NCBI GenBank assembly: GCA_963970005.1
Contig: CAXAMN010015213.1
Span: 48,784 to 112,783 of the forward strand
Source: Durusdinium trenchii
Taxonomy: Eukaryota > Sar > Dinophyceae > Suessiales > Symbiodiniaceae
Length of the DNA stretch: 64,000 nucleotides
Reading direction: 5' to 3'
The position numbers were made by a program, and so were the translations under genes. Shown here piece by piece: positions 42,340 through 52,727 of this stretch (positions are counted from its first letter, which is position 1; every line of letters starts with the position of its first letter). The notes beneath the pieces were generated by a model, which saw nothing but the letters and a program-made list of their open reading frames with translations, made no database searches and was not told the DNA's origin.

Positions 42340-43797
42340 CTCAACTCAACTTCAAAATTCAAAATATTTCATCAACTTCACTCACAACGACAAGTGACAA
42401 CTGACGACGACAACAATGCAACAACAACAAACTACACTACATACTCATACTACGTACTACACACTACAAACTACAGTAACAGTGGACGGTGGACAGTGGA
42501 CGGTAAGTAGTAAGTAGACATGTGGTCCGAGAGTAGTAGTAGGCAAAACAAATTCCAATGTGTTCCTTTTAAACTTCACTCCACTCCACTGGGCAAGAAA
42601 CAGAGATGTCGGTCCAGTATGGTTGACTGTTCAGATTGTAATTGTTATGTCATGAGATGTTCAATGTGTTCAGTGTCCACTGCCCACAATTTGAGAATTC
42701 CAGAACACACTGGAAAACACAGAATAGAATTCCAGAACACACTGGAAAACACAGAATCACCGGCAGGCCAGATTTAGCGGATCTGATTCACTTCTACAGC
42801 AAGCTCCATGAATGTATGTCCATGACCGGACGAGGCCTTGGGTTAAAGCAAGCAGCGGCTTTAAAACGTAGGTTCAAAGGTGAATTCAAAAGTATATTCT
42901 CAATTTTACGATGGCTATCACTATCACTTGCCACTCGCTAAATCACCGACTAGGTTTGGTCAGGAGTCCGTGTGGGTTTCCTGGGCTGTGGCCACGCAGG
43001 CTCCTATTCTGGTTGGCAATTGGCAATGTCTGAATCATTTGTGGAGATTCGTTGGCGCTGCCAGTGACAGACGCAGAGTAGCCAGGTAGTAGCCATGTTC
43101 AAGTCATGTCCTGCATTGGCTTTGACTAGTGCCTCCGCAAGCGGTAGCTGGCAAGTATACTTGTTTTACATGGTTCAATGCTGTTTAACTGTTTGTTTCG
43201 AGTTTGTATAAACCGTATGTCAAGATGCTTTCATTGCAGTTTGAAGTCTGAAGCGGGGACGCTAACTTTTGAACACTAGATTCATACCGACACCAACCAC
43301 CAACTGAGAGGAAAACGCAGCGTGTACACTGCATTGCTTTGGCCACATGCCATCCGTCATTGTCATTCGCTGTCGCTTTTTGTCAACTTGTTGTTATTTG
43401 AGAATTGGGATTGGTAAATGAAAAGTCCGTCGTTTTGAGGCCGAAACCTTGCGTATCCTCTATACCAAGATTTCCCCGTAATCCACCCCCCCACTTGGGA
43501 ATTAGTACGCACAATATGTTATTGCAAGTGCTGGTCTTGGCCTTTAGGCTGGGTTTAGATGGCAAGTGGAAGCCATTTCTGCTAAAAGGACCGCGTACCT
43601 CTAAGAGAGAACAGTGCCTTGAAAATCAGCCCCCATCTTCAATATGTTCCCCATGTACTTTGGAGTGCGCGCTACAGTATGTTACAACGGTTCTTATGAA
43701 AGGAAGATGTGTGTGGTCAACGTGTCCTGTCTGTTTGGTCATTTGGTTTCAGTGGAGGTTTGGTTTCAGTGAAGCGCAGCGCGCTGGGCTCCATGCG
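42340..43797. other. Mostly unassigned; short duplication and weak exon
   Basis: A 32-bp direct duplication (GAATTCCAGAACACACTGG through CACAGAAT) occurs at 42,695 and 42,727. A short frame near 42,767-42,870 reads DLADLIHFYSKLHECMSMTG and could be an exon. Another near 42,955-43,040 reads ESVWVSWAVATQAPILVGNW. Both are weak. After 43,090 nothing can be named. Confidence 0.35.
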
Positions 43798-44250
43798 GCC
43801 CTGTAGACTGCCCAAAACGGGCTGGTGTCGCTGCGAAGGGTTTCAGGCCAGGCAAACNNNNNNNNNNGCCCGTGTCTAACGTCTTTTTGGAAGCCTATAG
43901 AAAAAGAGGTCCGGAGCCGCGTCGCAGCAGGCGAGGTGATGGCCACAGACCAATCCTGCTGCCCTGTCGACTGCCCAAAACGGGCTGGTGTCGCTGCGGA
44001 GGGTTTCAGGCCGGGCAAACGACGCCATCTATTTCTGCGCGCAACGGCAGTCGGAAAGGGTGCCCGACGGCAGCGGCCCGTGTCTAACGTCCTTTTTGGA
44101 ACCCTATAGAAAAAGAGGTCCGGGGCCGCGTAGCAGCAGCCGAGGTGATGGCCACAGACAAGTCCTGCTGCCCTGTAGAAAGCCAAAATGTTGCCACAGC
44201 CTTCCCCCATCTATTTCTGTGCGCAACTGTCTAACGTTGCTTTTGGAACC
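43798..44250 (+). repeat. 209-bp tandem repeat, about 2.3 copies
   Basis: Copies start at 43,798, 43,961 and 44,170 (GCCCTGTAGACTGCC and variants). The unit contains AAAACGGGCTGGTGTCGCTG, GCCATCTATTTCTG, CCCGTGTCTAACGT, GAAAAAGAGGTCCGG and GAGGTGATGGCCACAGAC. The third copy is partial. The first period is only 163 bp because the N gap removes part of it. Confidence 0.9.
43858..43867. other. Assembly gap (10 N), likely about 55 bp in truth
   Basis: Ten N bases inside copy 1 of the 209-bp repeat. In copy 2 the corresponding interval between GGCAAAC and GCCCGTG is 55 bases, so the N count is a placeholder. Confidence 0.9.
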
Positions 44251-44744
44251 CTAGGTGCGGAGCTCAGGGCAAGTCCCAGTTGGAGCCTGCAAAAACCATG
44301 CCCAGGGCGACTGCGCTTGACACTGCAAGGCGCATCCACTGGCAACGGCTTCCGCCCTGCGGTGTCCCAGGCGCCGCCCCGCCTATAGGCGCCAGCTAGG
44401 CTGGGGTCGGCGGATGGTATTGCTCTGAGCTACATATATAAATGAATCGCCGGACTCAGATTCTGCATGAGGTGCCATTCCAAAGCCTTTTGACTCCAGC
44501 CTTGGAGGCTGGCTCGGGTTTGTCGTTGCTCTCCACGGCTGGCGAGTTGCTCTCAGGAAGATTTGAAAGGATTGGGTGAAGCCGTGGGAGGCCAAGGCTC
44601 GTCACAGCTTGAGGCTTTTTGAGGCTTATGCAGCGCTCCATTTGCGACAAACAGTTTTTCGGTCTGTTTGCTCCGGCCCAATCTAAAGAGTGCTCATTGC
44701 TATCTTAGATTTTGGAGCGTATTCACCTCGACATTCTCTTGGAG

Positions 44745-44882
44745 ACCATCGTTCTTAGGTTGGAGGCCATCACTACTAGGTTGGAGGTCATCGCTCTTAG
44801 GTTGGAGGCCATCACTACTAGGTTGGAGGCCATCGCTCTTAGGTTGGAGGCCATTGCTACTAGGTTTGAGGCAATTGCTCTG
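44745..44882 (+). repeat. 21-bp minisatellite, RLEAIAT/RLEAIAL coding phase
   Basis: Six clean copies plus a partial of GGTTGGAGGCCATCRCTMYTA, alternating an ACTA and a CTTA ending, so a 42-bp dimer. Seven codons per unit give RLEAITT and RLEAIAL in the frame 44,712-44,984. The frame goes on with SQATVHLHISEVTAILVPD. Whether it is translated is unknown; a heptad-like Leu/Ile spacing would favour a coiled coil. Confidence 0.85.
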
Positions 44883-44984
44883 TCTCAAGCAACAGTCCAT
44901 TTACACATCTCCGAGGTTACAGCCATTTTAGTGCCGGATGTGGACCGTGACACCTTTGAGGTGCCTTGCTTGCCCTTTGTTTGA

Positions 44985-45847
44985 TCACCACGTTTGGCAT
45001 TGATTTTTGGAGCTTACGTGAGGCACGGGTGATCAGCGAGCTGAAAGACCCAAAGTTCAGATTGCGCAGCTGGCTCGAGCTGAATCGTTTGGATCATTTG
45101 GGCGAGACGGTTTCTTCGAAGCATGCTTCCGGCAAACAAATCATTGGGGGATAAGATTCGAAGGACTGCTTAAACGAGCATTTGATCAGGCAAAAGACAA
45201 GACAGGCTGCTATCAGGAACGAACAATTTTGCAAGGGTAACGTAGGGTAACCACGAGCTACAATGATTGAACTTCTGGCTCAGGTGTGGAGTTTGATACG
45301 TTGATTTTCTTCTCCTTGCAGATTGTCAAATGTTTCTGGCCCCCAAAAATCGAAAAAGCATTTTCGATTCACCAGCCAGGTTCTATGGTATGGCCAAAGG
45401 GCCATGGAGAGCTCCTCTCTTTCGACAAATGGGGAGTAGTATGTGAGGCCCTTAGCTGCCTTAGCTTCGCCCCTGACTATTTGATTCATTATAAAAGCTC
45501 ATCAGACCTCACATCCTTTTCAATTCCAGGTGGGGATATCATAACCAGCACGGCTGTCGAAGGCCGTCTTGCACGTATTCCTGCGGGGTTCAGACTTCAG
45601 ACTATTTCTTTTCCCTGCAGTTGTGTATGTTGTATGTCAGGATGGTGGAATCATTTGAGTGCCTTGGCAAAAAGCTTTGTTCTGGAAAACATGTTTTGCA
45701 GGGAAGGCATCCAAGCCTCTACGGACTGCGCTCAAAAAGCCCTACTCAAAAAATATAGATAAACGTAAACTTTTAAGGTTGGAGATGTGTTTTTAAGTCT
45801 TCGTTTAGAAGCGGGCCCCCAGCAGACTATGGTGATACAGCAAGGCA
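44985..45847. other. Two protein-like open stretches, unassigned
   Basis: 45,010-45,140 reads LREARVISELKDPKFRLRSW and LELNRLDHLGETV. 45,322-45,762, after TCCTTGCAG, reads IVKCFWPPKIEKAFSIHQPG and WPKGHGELLSFDKWGVVCEA. Both look like exons and may belong with the RLEAIA-repeat frame upstream. No family recognised. Confidence 0.35.
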
Positions 45848-46111
45848 GCGCTAGATTGACGCTAGATTGGCGCTAGGTTGGCGCTAGGTTTCTTCATAAC
45901 AGGATACTATGGCGTCACTGTAAGCAAGCAGAAAAATAAGAAACAAGCAGAGAGCAGGAAAAGAAGAAGCAAGACAAGAACAAGAAAAACAAAGCAGAAG
46001 AAGAAACATAATGCACAAGCAAGCAGGAAAAAAGAATCTGACAGGATAAAGAAATCGACGGATATTTTTGCGCTAGGCTGGCGCTAGATCCGCGCTAGCA
46101 CCGCGCTAGAC
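45848..46111. repeat. GCGCTAG heptamer clusters flanking a purine-rich core
   Basis: AGCGCTAGATTGACGCTAG, TTGGCGCTAGG repeated at 45,848-45,890, then a core of about 130 bp rich in AAGAA/CAAGAA, then GCGCTAGGCTGGCGCTAG and CCGCGCTAG at 46,069-46,111. A further GCGCTAGACACC lies near 46,302. Confidence 0.7.
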
Positions 46112-48514
46112 GACGGTCCATTTCTTGACCATTCGCCCATCCAACATCCAAATCTTTTGAGTCAGCTCTTACATCCTTCCTATGTCGTCCTGAAGATTTC
46201 TGAGAACAAAAATGGGAAACAACTGCAGAAGTCCGGCAGCAGCAGTAGCAGCAACAACAGCTCCAGCAGCTCAACAGGCCCCAGGCCCCTGGAAAGGTCT
46301 GCGCTAGACACCTCTCACAGTTTTTGCAGTTGACATGCCTTCATGTTTAACATCCCTGTGGTTTGAGTGTGGTTGGAGTTTCAAGGAGATTTAGAAGCGG
46401 GCCCCCATGGAATTGCGATGAGTGCACCATTTTGGGAAAAGACATGTTGGAAACCAAATATATATATATATATGTATATAGGTGTCGGTGTAGGTGCAAC
46501 AACTTCCACAAGCGCAAAGCACCTGGCATGACCATCTCAAGAGAAGCTTTTCCCCTTCCCTTCAGAAGACGCCAGGGTTGCCGCGATGATTAGCTTGACA
46601 TTGCTGCTGAAAATTAACGACATGTTTTGCCAGCTCTAGTTAACTCTGCTCGAGGAACCAGCGTGGGTGGCAGTATGAATGGGTGGTGCGGCGCACGGCC
46701 ATATCACCTCAAGATTCATACGTCGACCGTCAACGGAGACACTCAAGGCAACTTTTCATTCTGATAGTTCTAGTTCTAGTTCTAGATGCAGCGACCTGAC
46801 CCAGGATTGTTGAATAGTTTGTCTGTGCTATCCACACAAAATGTGGGCCGTTAACCGACAGCTCTTAGGTCTTTGCACGAGCGGAAATGTTCTGGACGCA
46901 GAGACATCCACCTGTTGAGGCCAGTAATAGGTATGATGTAAGTTTGTGCATGGAACCTCAGGCTTCAAAGTTCTTCTTGATTCCCGACTGAGTTTTCTTT
47001 ACTTCCGTTTGGTGACCAGAGACACGAGCATTGATGTTTGGTCAGGTGCTGGACCCAGCGTACGTGCACATACCAATGGGCCAGGAATGACTTGTACGGC
47101 AAAAAATGTTCAGCAGCTTAGCACCCTGCAGCAGTGCTTTCCTTGACCATGATCTGCAACAAGTGGCAACAGGTGTGCTTCCGCTCTTCTGCTTTGCAGG
47201 ACAACAACAACTACAATTTCAACCCCCTCAAAGGTGTCAACGTCATCGGCTCAGCAAGCGGTTTTTAATGTCATTCCGCTTGCAAGCATTGAGCAGAGCA
47301 TTCCTGCAGGACCGTCATGCTGTCGTTCCAAAGCGCTGGTTCGATGCCTACTTCAATCGCTATCAGGTACAACACAGAGCCCTCGTTAGGACGAGGTTTT
47401 GAGGTTTGCCATGACTACCTAGATGCAGCACATTCCGCGTATGTACATCTCTGTATCGTGCTGTATGTAGCAGTGTATATCAGTACATCGGTTTATGGTT
47501 TTGCATTCTTTCGGAGGCTGGTGCATTTCGGATGGAAGTTTGGTTTGCAGTCTCCATTGGGCATCAAAATATGTTGTCATGGGATGTTCTATGCAAAGAC
47601 TATCTTAGTCTGAACCACAGATACAATGGTTTGACCACGTGACATGTGCCAGTCGATTCTGGATGGCAGCGCTTGGAGCTACCTTGCCAGAGTCGCACAG
47701 GCCAGATTAGTGGTATAGTCTTCCAGTTGGTTCCGAAATTCATTGAAGGTAACGTACGTCCTGTGGAAGTTTTTCAAGACACTGATAGTGCCCTTTCAGC
47801 CCAGCTGCTAGGAAGGGTACATGATCAACACAGAGCAATACTTGCTCCTGCACTTGGAGGCCCACAAGGCATGACACTCAGGATTATTTTGTCTCTCCAG
47901 TTGTCTTTTCGGAGGCATGTCAACTTGGTCCCGCAGTTGTGAAATCTCAAGCCGGAAAACTGCAACTGACCTGTTCCACTGAGTCATACGACAGTGTTTT
48001 CATCAGCCAATGACGTTTTGGAATGAGATGCTTTGGGAACAATTTTAAATACTAAGGAAATTCTATGAACCGTTTCGCACCGCAAGGGTTCTTCGAGGTA
48101 GCTTCTTCATTAATTGTGGGAACTTCCTTGAAAACCCATCGCCTATTTGTCTTGCCCCCTTTGCCTGATCACGACCCAGGACGCAGCTTACACATAACGC
48201 AAGACTATTCTTAGCCTGTTCTATTATGCTCTAGTTGATTCTTTGATCGATTTCTTGAGGTGCAGATCCGGCGCTTTCCGCCCGTGTCATTTCTGTCACA
48301 TTGCAGTTGACTCAGCTCTAAGTGCTCGGAAGCACTGATGAAAATAATACTGCTGCTGTCAGATCAACGTTTTACTTACTGTACAAATCTAAACTAAACG
48401 TTGTCTTGTCGACTTGGAACGGAAAACACTTGCCAATAAACTGTTTCCAGTCTTCCCATGTGAAGCCATTAGGCTCAAAGGAGAAAAAGTAGAGCGGCTT
48501 GTCCTTTCGTGCCC
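46112..48514. other. Unassigned sequence
   Basis: A (TA)n tract lies at about 46,460-46,490 and TTCTAG repeats at about 46,766-46,786. Frames at 47,106-47,402, 47,317-47,613 and 47,646-47,942 are 98 codons each, in different frames, without motifs. One may hold an exon (IVFQLVPKFIEGNVRPVEVF), but this is not supported. Confidence 0.4.
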
Positions 48515-48886
48515 ATGAAGGTTTATTTGAGACCACCTGAGTCTAAGTCTCGAAAGGATGATGTGGAGATCGACCTGAACCCGGATGAGCTCATTGAGAG
48601 CGTCCGTAAGAAGATCCAGGAGAAGAAGGGTTTGGACTGCTACAAGCTCAAATTCAACGGCAAGAGCTTGAAAGATGAAGAAACCTTGAGACAGCACAAA
48701 GTGGAAGAAGGAGATACCATTTTCACCGAACCAGAGTTTCATGGCCAATACTTGCCCATGGGAGTGCAGCCATCGATGGAAAAGAAGCGCAAAGCCGAAG
48801 AAGAGCTTGACAAGGCAGGTTTCAATGCTTCGTCGGAAGAGTTCGACGCAGATGGAATGATTTATAGTGGCGCCTACTCTAGATAA
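48515..48886 (+). CDS. Ubiquitin-like domain protein
   Basis: 123 residues from ATG 48,515. An in-frame GTG two codons upstream is not needed. Residues 1-72 form a ubiquitin-like beta-grasp: MKVYLRPPESKSRKDDVEID, LIESVRKKIQEKKGLDCYKL, KFNGKSLKDEETLRQHKVEE, GDTI. The K-I-Q-E-K-x-G, L-x-F-x-G-K-x-L and D-x-x-T-L landmarks match ubiquitin. A tail of about 50 residues (PSMEKKRKAEEELDKAGFNA) follows with no di-glycine end, so it is not conjugated like ubiquitin or SUMO. It is more likely an adaptor domain protein. Complete in one exon. The PP2C gene follows on the same strand after 371 bp, a typical dinoflagellate arrangement. Confidence 0.85.
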   Translation: MKVYLRPPESKSRKDDVEIDLNPDELIESVRKKIQEKKGLDCYKLKFNGKSLKDEETLRQHKVEEGDTIFTEPEFHGQYLPMGVQPSMEKKRKAEEELDKAGFNASSEEFDADGMIYSGAYSR

Positions 48887-48914
48887 CAGTGAACAAGTTT
48901 AGTTTCCAGTTTTC

Positions 48915-49030
48915 CTCAAAGCCTAGGAACCAAATCATTAGTGCGAGCGCTTCTTCAAGGAAGCTCCCCCCCGCCGCCTTGAGGGTGGCTGGGGAGCTTC
49001 TTTGAAGAAGCGTGAGTTATCCTGCGTCCA
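48915..49030 (+). repeat. Spacer repeat copy 1 (interrupted)
   Basis: CTAGGAACCAAATCATTAGTGCGAGCG, a 61-bp hairpin insertion, then CGTGAGTTATCCTGCGTCCA. Apart from the insertion and one base it matches copy 2 at 50,708-50,767. It sits just after the UBL gene. Confidence 0.88.
48950..49010. mobile_element. 61-bp hairpin insertion with CG target duplication
   Basis: Ends are inverted repeats of 20 bp with one mismatch: CTTCTTCAAGGAAGCTCCCC at the left and GGGGAGCTTCTTTGAAGAAG at the right, with a 21-base middle. It is flanked by CG on both sides (48,948-48,949 and 49,011-49,012), whereas the uninterrupted copy at 50,750/50,751 has a single CG. So this is a recent insertion of a very short non-autonomous hairpin element. 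The duplication could also be read as GCG if the end is set one base in. Confidence 0.85.
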
Positions 49031-49184
49031 GTTACTAGGAGCGTGTTTAGTACCCAATTAATAGCTACTACTTTAGCTTGTACCTTCCTCTCTTCTCCTC
49101 TCTTCTCCTCTCTCCGCGGCCTACCCCCTCTTAAAAACCAAAAACAAGTTGTTCCGACGGATGCAATCATGTTCTTTGTACACC

Positions 49185-49195
49185 TTGCTTTCAGG
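49185..49195 (+). promoter_or_regulatory. Likely trans-splice acceptor before PP2C
   Basis: CTTGCTTTCAG ends at 49,195, 62 bases before the PP2C ATG, after pyrimidine-rich CTCTCTTCTCC repeats at 49,088-49,115. Dinoflagellate mRNAs receive a spliced leader, so this AG is the best candidate site. An upstream cis-spliced exon is the alternative. No classical promoter can be seen. Confidence 0.45.
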
Positions 49196-49257
49196 TCGTT
49201 GAGCTCGCCCCAGAAGTGAAGAAGGCCGCAGCTGCTGCAGCAGCAGAGAATATCACC

Positions 49258-50154
49258 ATGGCTGAGGTCACTTGGTGTGGTATTCGTGCAGGTGCCTATG
49301 GTGAGAAGGGCATGCGCCGTCAAATGGAAGATGAGACGGTCATTTGCCCATCTCTGCGTGACATGGTGCCTCAACTTCCTGAAGAACGAGATTTTGCCTT
49401 GTTCGGTATCTTTGATGGTCACGGCGGCAAGCAGGTAGCGGAGTTCGTGAAAACCTTTTTAGGCCCCGAGTTAGCCAGTGCCTATGCCAATGACGAGCCA
49501 AAAGAGGGCCCAATGACAGACAAGCGCCTGATCAAAGTCACCGAGGCTGTTTTCCAAAGGATGGACTCAAGGATTGCGACCGAGCTTGCGGGTGCCTACG
49601 ATGGATGCACTGCCAATATGATTTTGGCAAACTCTGAGAAAATGATTTGTATCAACCTGGGAGACAGCATGGCATACCTTTGCCGACAGAAAGACACTGA
49701 TGACCAGGATGACACGATGTGTATCCCCTTGCAGCAGCGACAGCACAAGTGCTGGATGATGAAGGAGAAAGACAGGATCCTTCGTTCAGGCGGCGCTGTG
49801 GAAAACGGACGCATCAATGGAATCTTGGAGGTTTCCAGAGCCTTTGGTGATCTGACCCTGAAAAAGTTCGGAGTACTTTGCACGCCCGAGTACATGAAGT
49901 TCCAGATGGATAGAGAGAAAGATCGCTTTGTCATCCTTGCTTGTGATGGCTTTTGGAATGCTTGGACAGCTGCAGAAGCTTTGGAGTTCACCCACAGCTT
50001 AGTGACCAACGAGGAGGGTCGAGCTGAGTTGGAGGCAGATGCCATTGACATTCGAGGTGTTTGCAAAGAGCTTGTCCAGCATGTCATTGAAGAGAGGAAG
50101 GCGCAAGATAACGTGAGTGTGGTAGTATTGCATATGATGAAACAGGCTGGCTGA
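49258..50154 (+). CDS. PP2C-family Ser/Thr protein phosphatase
   Basis: 298 residues from ATG 49,258 (ATCACCATGGCTGAG, strong context). The frame stays open upstream to the probable AG acceptor, adding only an alanine run, so this ATG is preferred. All PP2C landmarks are present: RRQMEDE 20-26, FGIFDGHGG 49-57 (metal-binding Asp), YDGCTAN 114-120, INLGDS 132-137, SRAFGD 193-198, LACDGFWNA 227-235 (metal-binding Asp) and QDNVSVVV 283-290. It hydrolyses phosphoserine/threonine using Mg/Mn. No signal peptide or membrane segment, so probably cytosolic or nuclear. Single exon, about the size of a bare catalytic domain. Looks intact. Confidence 0.95.
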   Translation: MAEVTWCGIRAGAYGEKGMRRQMEDETVICPSLRDMVPQLPEERDFALFGIFDGHGGKQVAEFVKTFLGPELASAYANDEPKEGPMTDKRLIKVTEAVFQRMDSRIATELAGAYDGCTANMILANSEKMICINLGDSMAYLCRQKDTDDQDDTMCIPLQQRQHKCWMMKEKDRILRSGGAVENGRINGILEVSRAFGDLTLKKFGVLCTPEYMKFQMDREKDRFVILACDGFWNAWTAAEALEFTHSLVTNEEGRAELEADAIDIRGVCKELVQHVIEERKAQDNVSVVVLHMMKQAG

Positions 50155-50707
50155 AGGCTAGCTGCTTTGCGACACCTGCCGCTGAGGTAGAAAAACAAGC
50201 CTGTCTACAGCGCACCATTTATCAATACATGTCAACAATTGCCAGTTCTGACTGGCAGCAGATCATGATGATGACGATGATGACGATGATGATGCTCATG
50301 ATTCTAGCACCTGAAAGGTACAGAAGGTCCGCAGTGCCAGCACCTGTACAAGGGCACAAACCTTGGAAAGCTCCTTTGCTGCATGACAAGGTGTTCAGTC
50401 TGCTACTAAACTGGGGACGACCAACTTCCATTTGATTCTTTGGGTTTCGATTTTCGGAGAGGCAACGTTGGACTCCAACAGCAAAGTACTTCACTGAAAT
50501 GCTGGAAGCGCGGCGCACTACAGTGGACGCCATAATCCCAGTCTTGAAATTTTGGGCGGGGCAGAATCTTGAGACACAAGTTTGTACTGATTGGTAATTG
50601 GCCGGGCTTTGGTAGATGGAATGGCTTTGGATACTATTGGAATCTATTGGATATGAATTGAAGATGGGGTACGACAAGTATTAGCGATGGCCTCTAACCT
50701 AGCGAGG
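50155..50707. other. Intergenic sequence downstream of PP2C
   Basis: Contains a GATGATGATGACGATGATGA tract at about 50,264-50,298. No gene supported; the 150-codon minus-strand frame crosses that tract and has no motif. Confidence 0.5.
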
Positions 50708-50767
50708 TTAAGTTTCTAAAAATCTAGGAACCAAATCATTAGTGCGAGCGTGAGCTATCCTGCGTCC
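50708..50767 (+). repeat. Spacer repeat copy 2 (uninterrupted)
   Basis: AAGTTTCTAAAAATCTAGGAACCAAATCATTAGTGCGAGCG followed directly by TGAGCTATCCTGCGTCCA. It is the empty-site counterpart of copy 1, 1.8 kb upstream. Confidence 0.88.
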
Positions 50768-51049
50768 ATACTAGTAGCTTGAGTAGTTAGTAGCAAACTA
50801 CTCCCTTACTTGATTAGGCAGGCGCGGGGGAAGAGCGCGCGGGCAAAAAAAGAAATGTATTTTCTTTTGTGATGAGGACTTTCACAAGGTTCGACGGCTG
50901 GAGTCTGGCTGGATCTGGATGCCTGTTTGGCCTCACGTGGCCTGGTGAGAGCCCTAGAAGAGGAAGTGGCGGTCAAATAGCGTGTTGCATTTTTTCCTGT
51001 TTCTAGTAGGAAAGGCAAGGACGGATTGAATGAACAGAAAAGTCTAAGG

Positions 51050-51090
51050 TGAAGGAAGTTTCCAAATGTCTAGGAACCAAATCATGCATG
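51050..51090 (+). repeat. Spacer repeat copy 3 (partial)
   Basis: AAGTTTCCAAATGTCTAGGAACCAAATCATGCATGCGAA shares the first half of copies 1 and 2 and then diverges. It is 346 bp after copy 2. Confidence 0.75.
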
Positions 51091-52727
51091 CGAATCGGAG
51101 CTCTTCTAAGTCCTTGGTAATAGCTACTTAAACTAGTACCTACTTACCACTTTTCCTTTTCGATAAAGACGTTCCTTCTTGTTAGTAGTCCAATCCAAGA
51201 CCTAAAGCCTTTCAGCAGGGGTTGGGCCCTGAATTTCCAGCATTTTGTATGTTTTACAATGCACGAAACAACAGTTTTCTTGACAAGAAAGCTGGTGCCC
51301 GATGTTGTCCACGTTCCTATCTTTCCTTCTATTGAAAGGATTTGATCCTTACATCCCAGGATCTGGGGGATCGTGAAGAAAGACGATCGGAATGCTTCCC
51401 TGCAGGCCTTGTGTGTCCCACCATGAAGGCTTGAAGAACAGAGAAAGAGGGCCTGGAGAAATTCTTTAAAGGTATTAGAGAAAGCAGGCCAATCTTCCCC
51501 TAGATAGATGAAATTGAATTGAGGATTAACCAGTCAGTCCCACAGCTTTTGTTTGTCTCAGGATATGGATCCCAAAGAGCTCCTTGGCTCGGATGTTGTG
51601 TCGGATGCTCGGAAGATGTGTGTTTACACAGTTTGCAGAGCTCCACCTCCTTGAGCATCCACTGACCTGAGGTGCGGTTTGTCCAAGCACGGTGCAATCT
51701 CAAGCCACTTGGACTTCTTGGAGGAGAAAGGTTTCACAAGTTCTGGAGAACTTGAAAGCGGGTCTCATTGGTTCGGGGGTAGAGAATGCTTAGTTCTGCC
51801 AAGTTCTGCTTCTTTGAGGCCTGCGGTGGATCTTTTTTAAGAGATGCGAGTGCCATGCCTCGTAGTGGCCGAACATCGGCCTGTTGTACATAACGCCAAA
51901 GAGGTCAGTGCACGGAATAATCCAAACCATACTTTCTATTTAAGGACCGCACTAGAGGCTACTAGTAACAGGGCATCGCCACGAGTAACACTTCCGGATC
52001 AGCACCTGGGCCCCTTCAGGTGGAGTGATCAGCGACCCGACCGACCGTCCAGCGCTTTATGTCGCGTCTCCGACCGACACCTGTTTTGGGTTTAGGGATG
52101 GCTCTCGGTGAATTTCTTGAGGCACTCAGATGGTGTTCGATGCTTGTGGCTACTGATCAGAGGGCAAGGGCATTACTACTAGTAGCTAGAAGCTACTAGT
52201 AACAAGGGCATTAGTAACAAGGAATGGACTCGTGTCAGGCTAATGCGTGAAAAAAGCCTCAGCGGAAGAGAAACTGAAGCGACCTGTGCTGCTCTTTGCA
52301 TAGCTGAACAGAGTCAGATACTCAGTAGTGGTGTTCTGTTGCAAATTCACTTTGCACTATATATTTAAGGGCTACCGCCCTGCCGCCGACCCCATGAAAA
52401 GTGTCCCTGGACGTTTCCGGCAGCGTCGCATGCTCATGTCTCTAGCCGCTGGAGAGGATGAAGTCATATCAAGCCAGGCCCCAGGCCCTTAGATACCTGG
52501 TGTTGGTGCCGGCGGCGTAGTGCCTTTGACTTTGTCAGCACCAACTCGAGTGTCCTTTGCGAAGGCAAACGGGAAGAGACCTTCCGACTCAATGTGCAAA
52601 CCTTTCCAATGATATCCTCAGTGGTCTCACAGCCCCAAATGTGCATGTTCACTGCAAACGTGGCCTTGGGGTTCTGGACTGCCTTTTGCAGATCAAAGTT
52701 GCAGTGTGCCACCATGTGGAACTTGCG
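51091..52727. other. Unassigned sequence
   Basis: No gene supported. CTACTAGTAAC and GGGCATTAGTAACAAGG words recur at 51,955-52,215. Short frames only. Confidence 0.45.

Noticed and set aside
48515-48886. Call as SUMO or ubiquitin itself
   Set aside because: No C-terminal di-glycine, and a long charged tail follows the fold; only a ubiquitin-like domain protein is supported.
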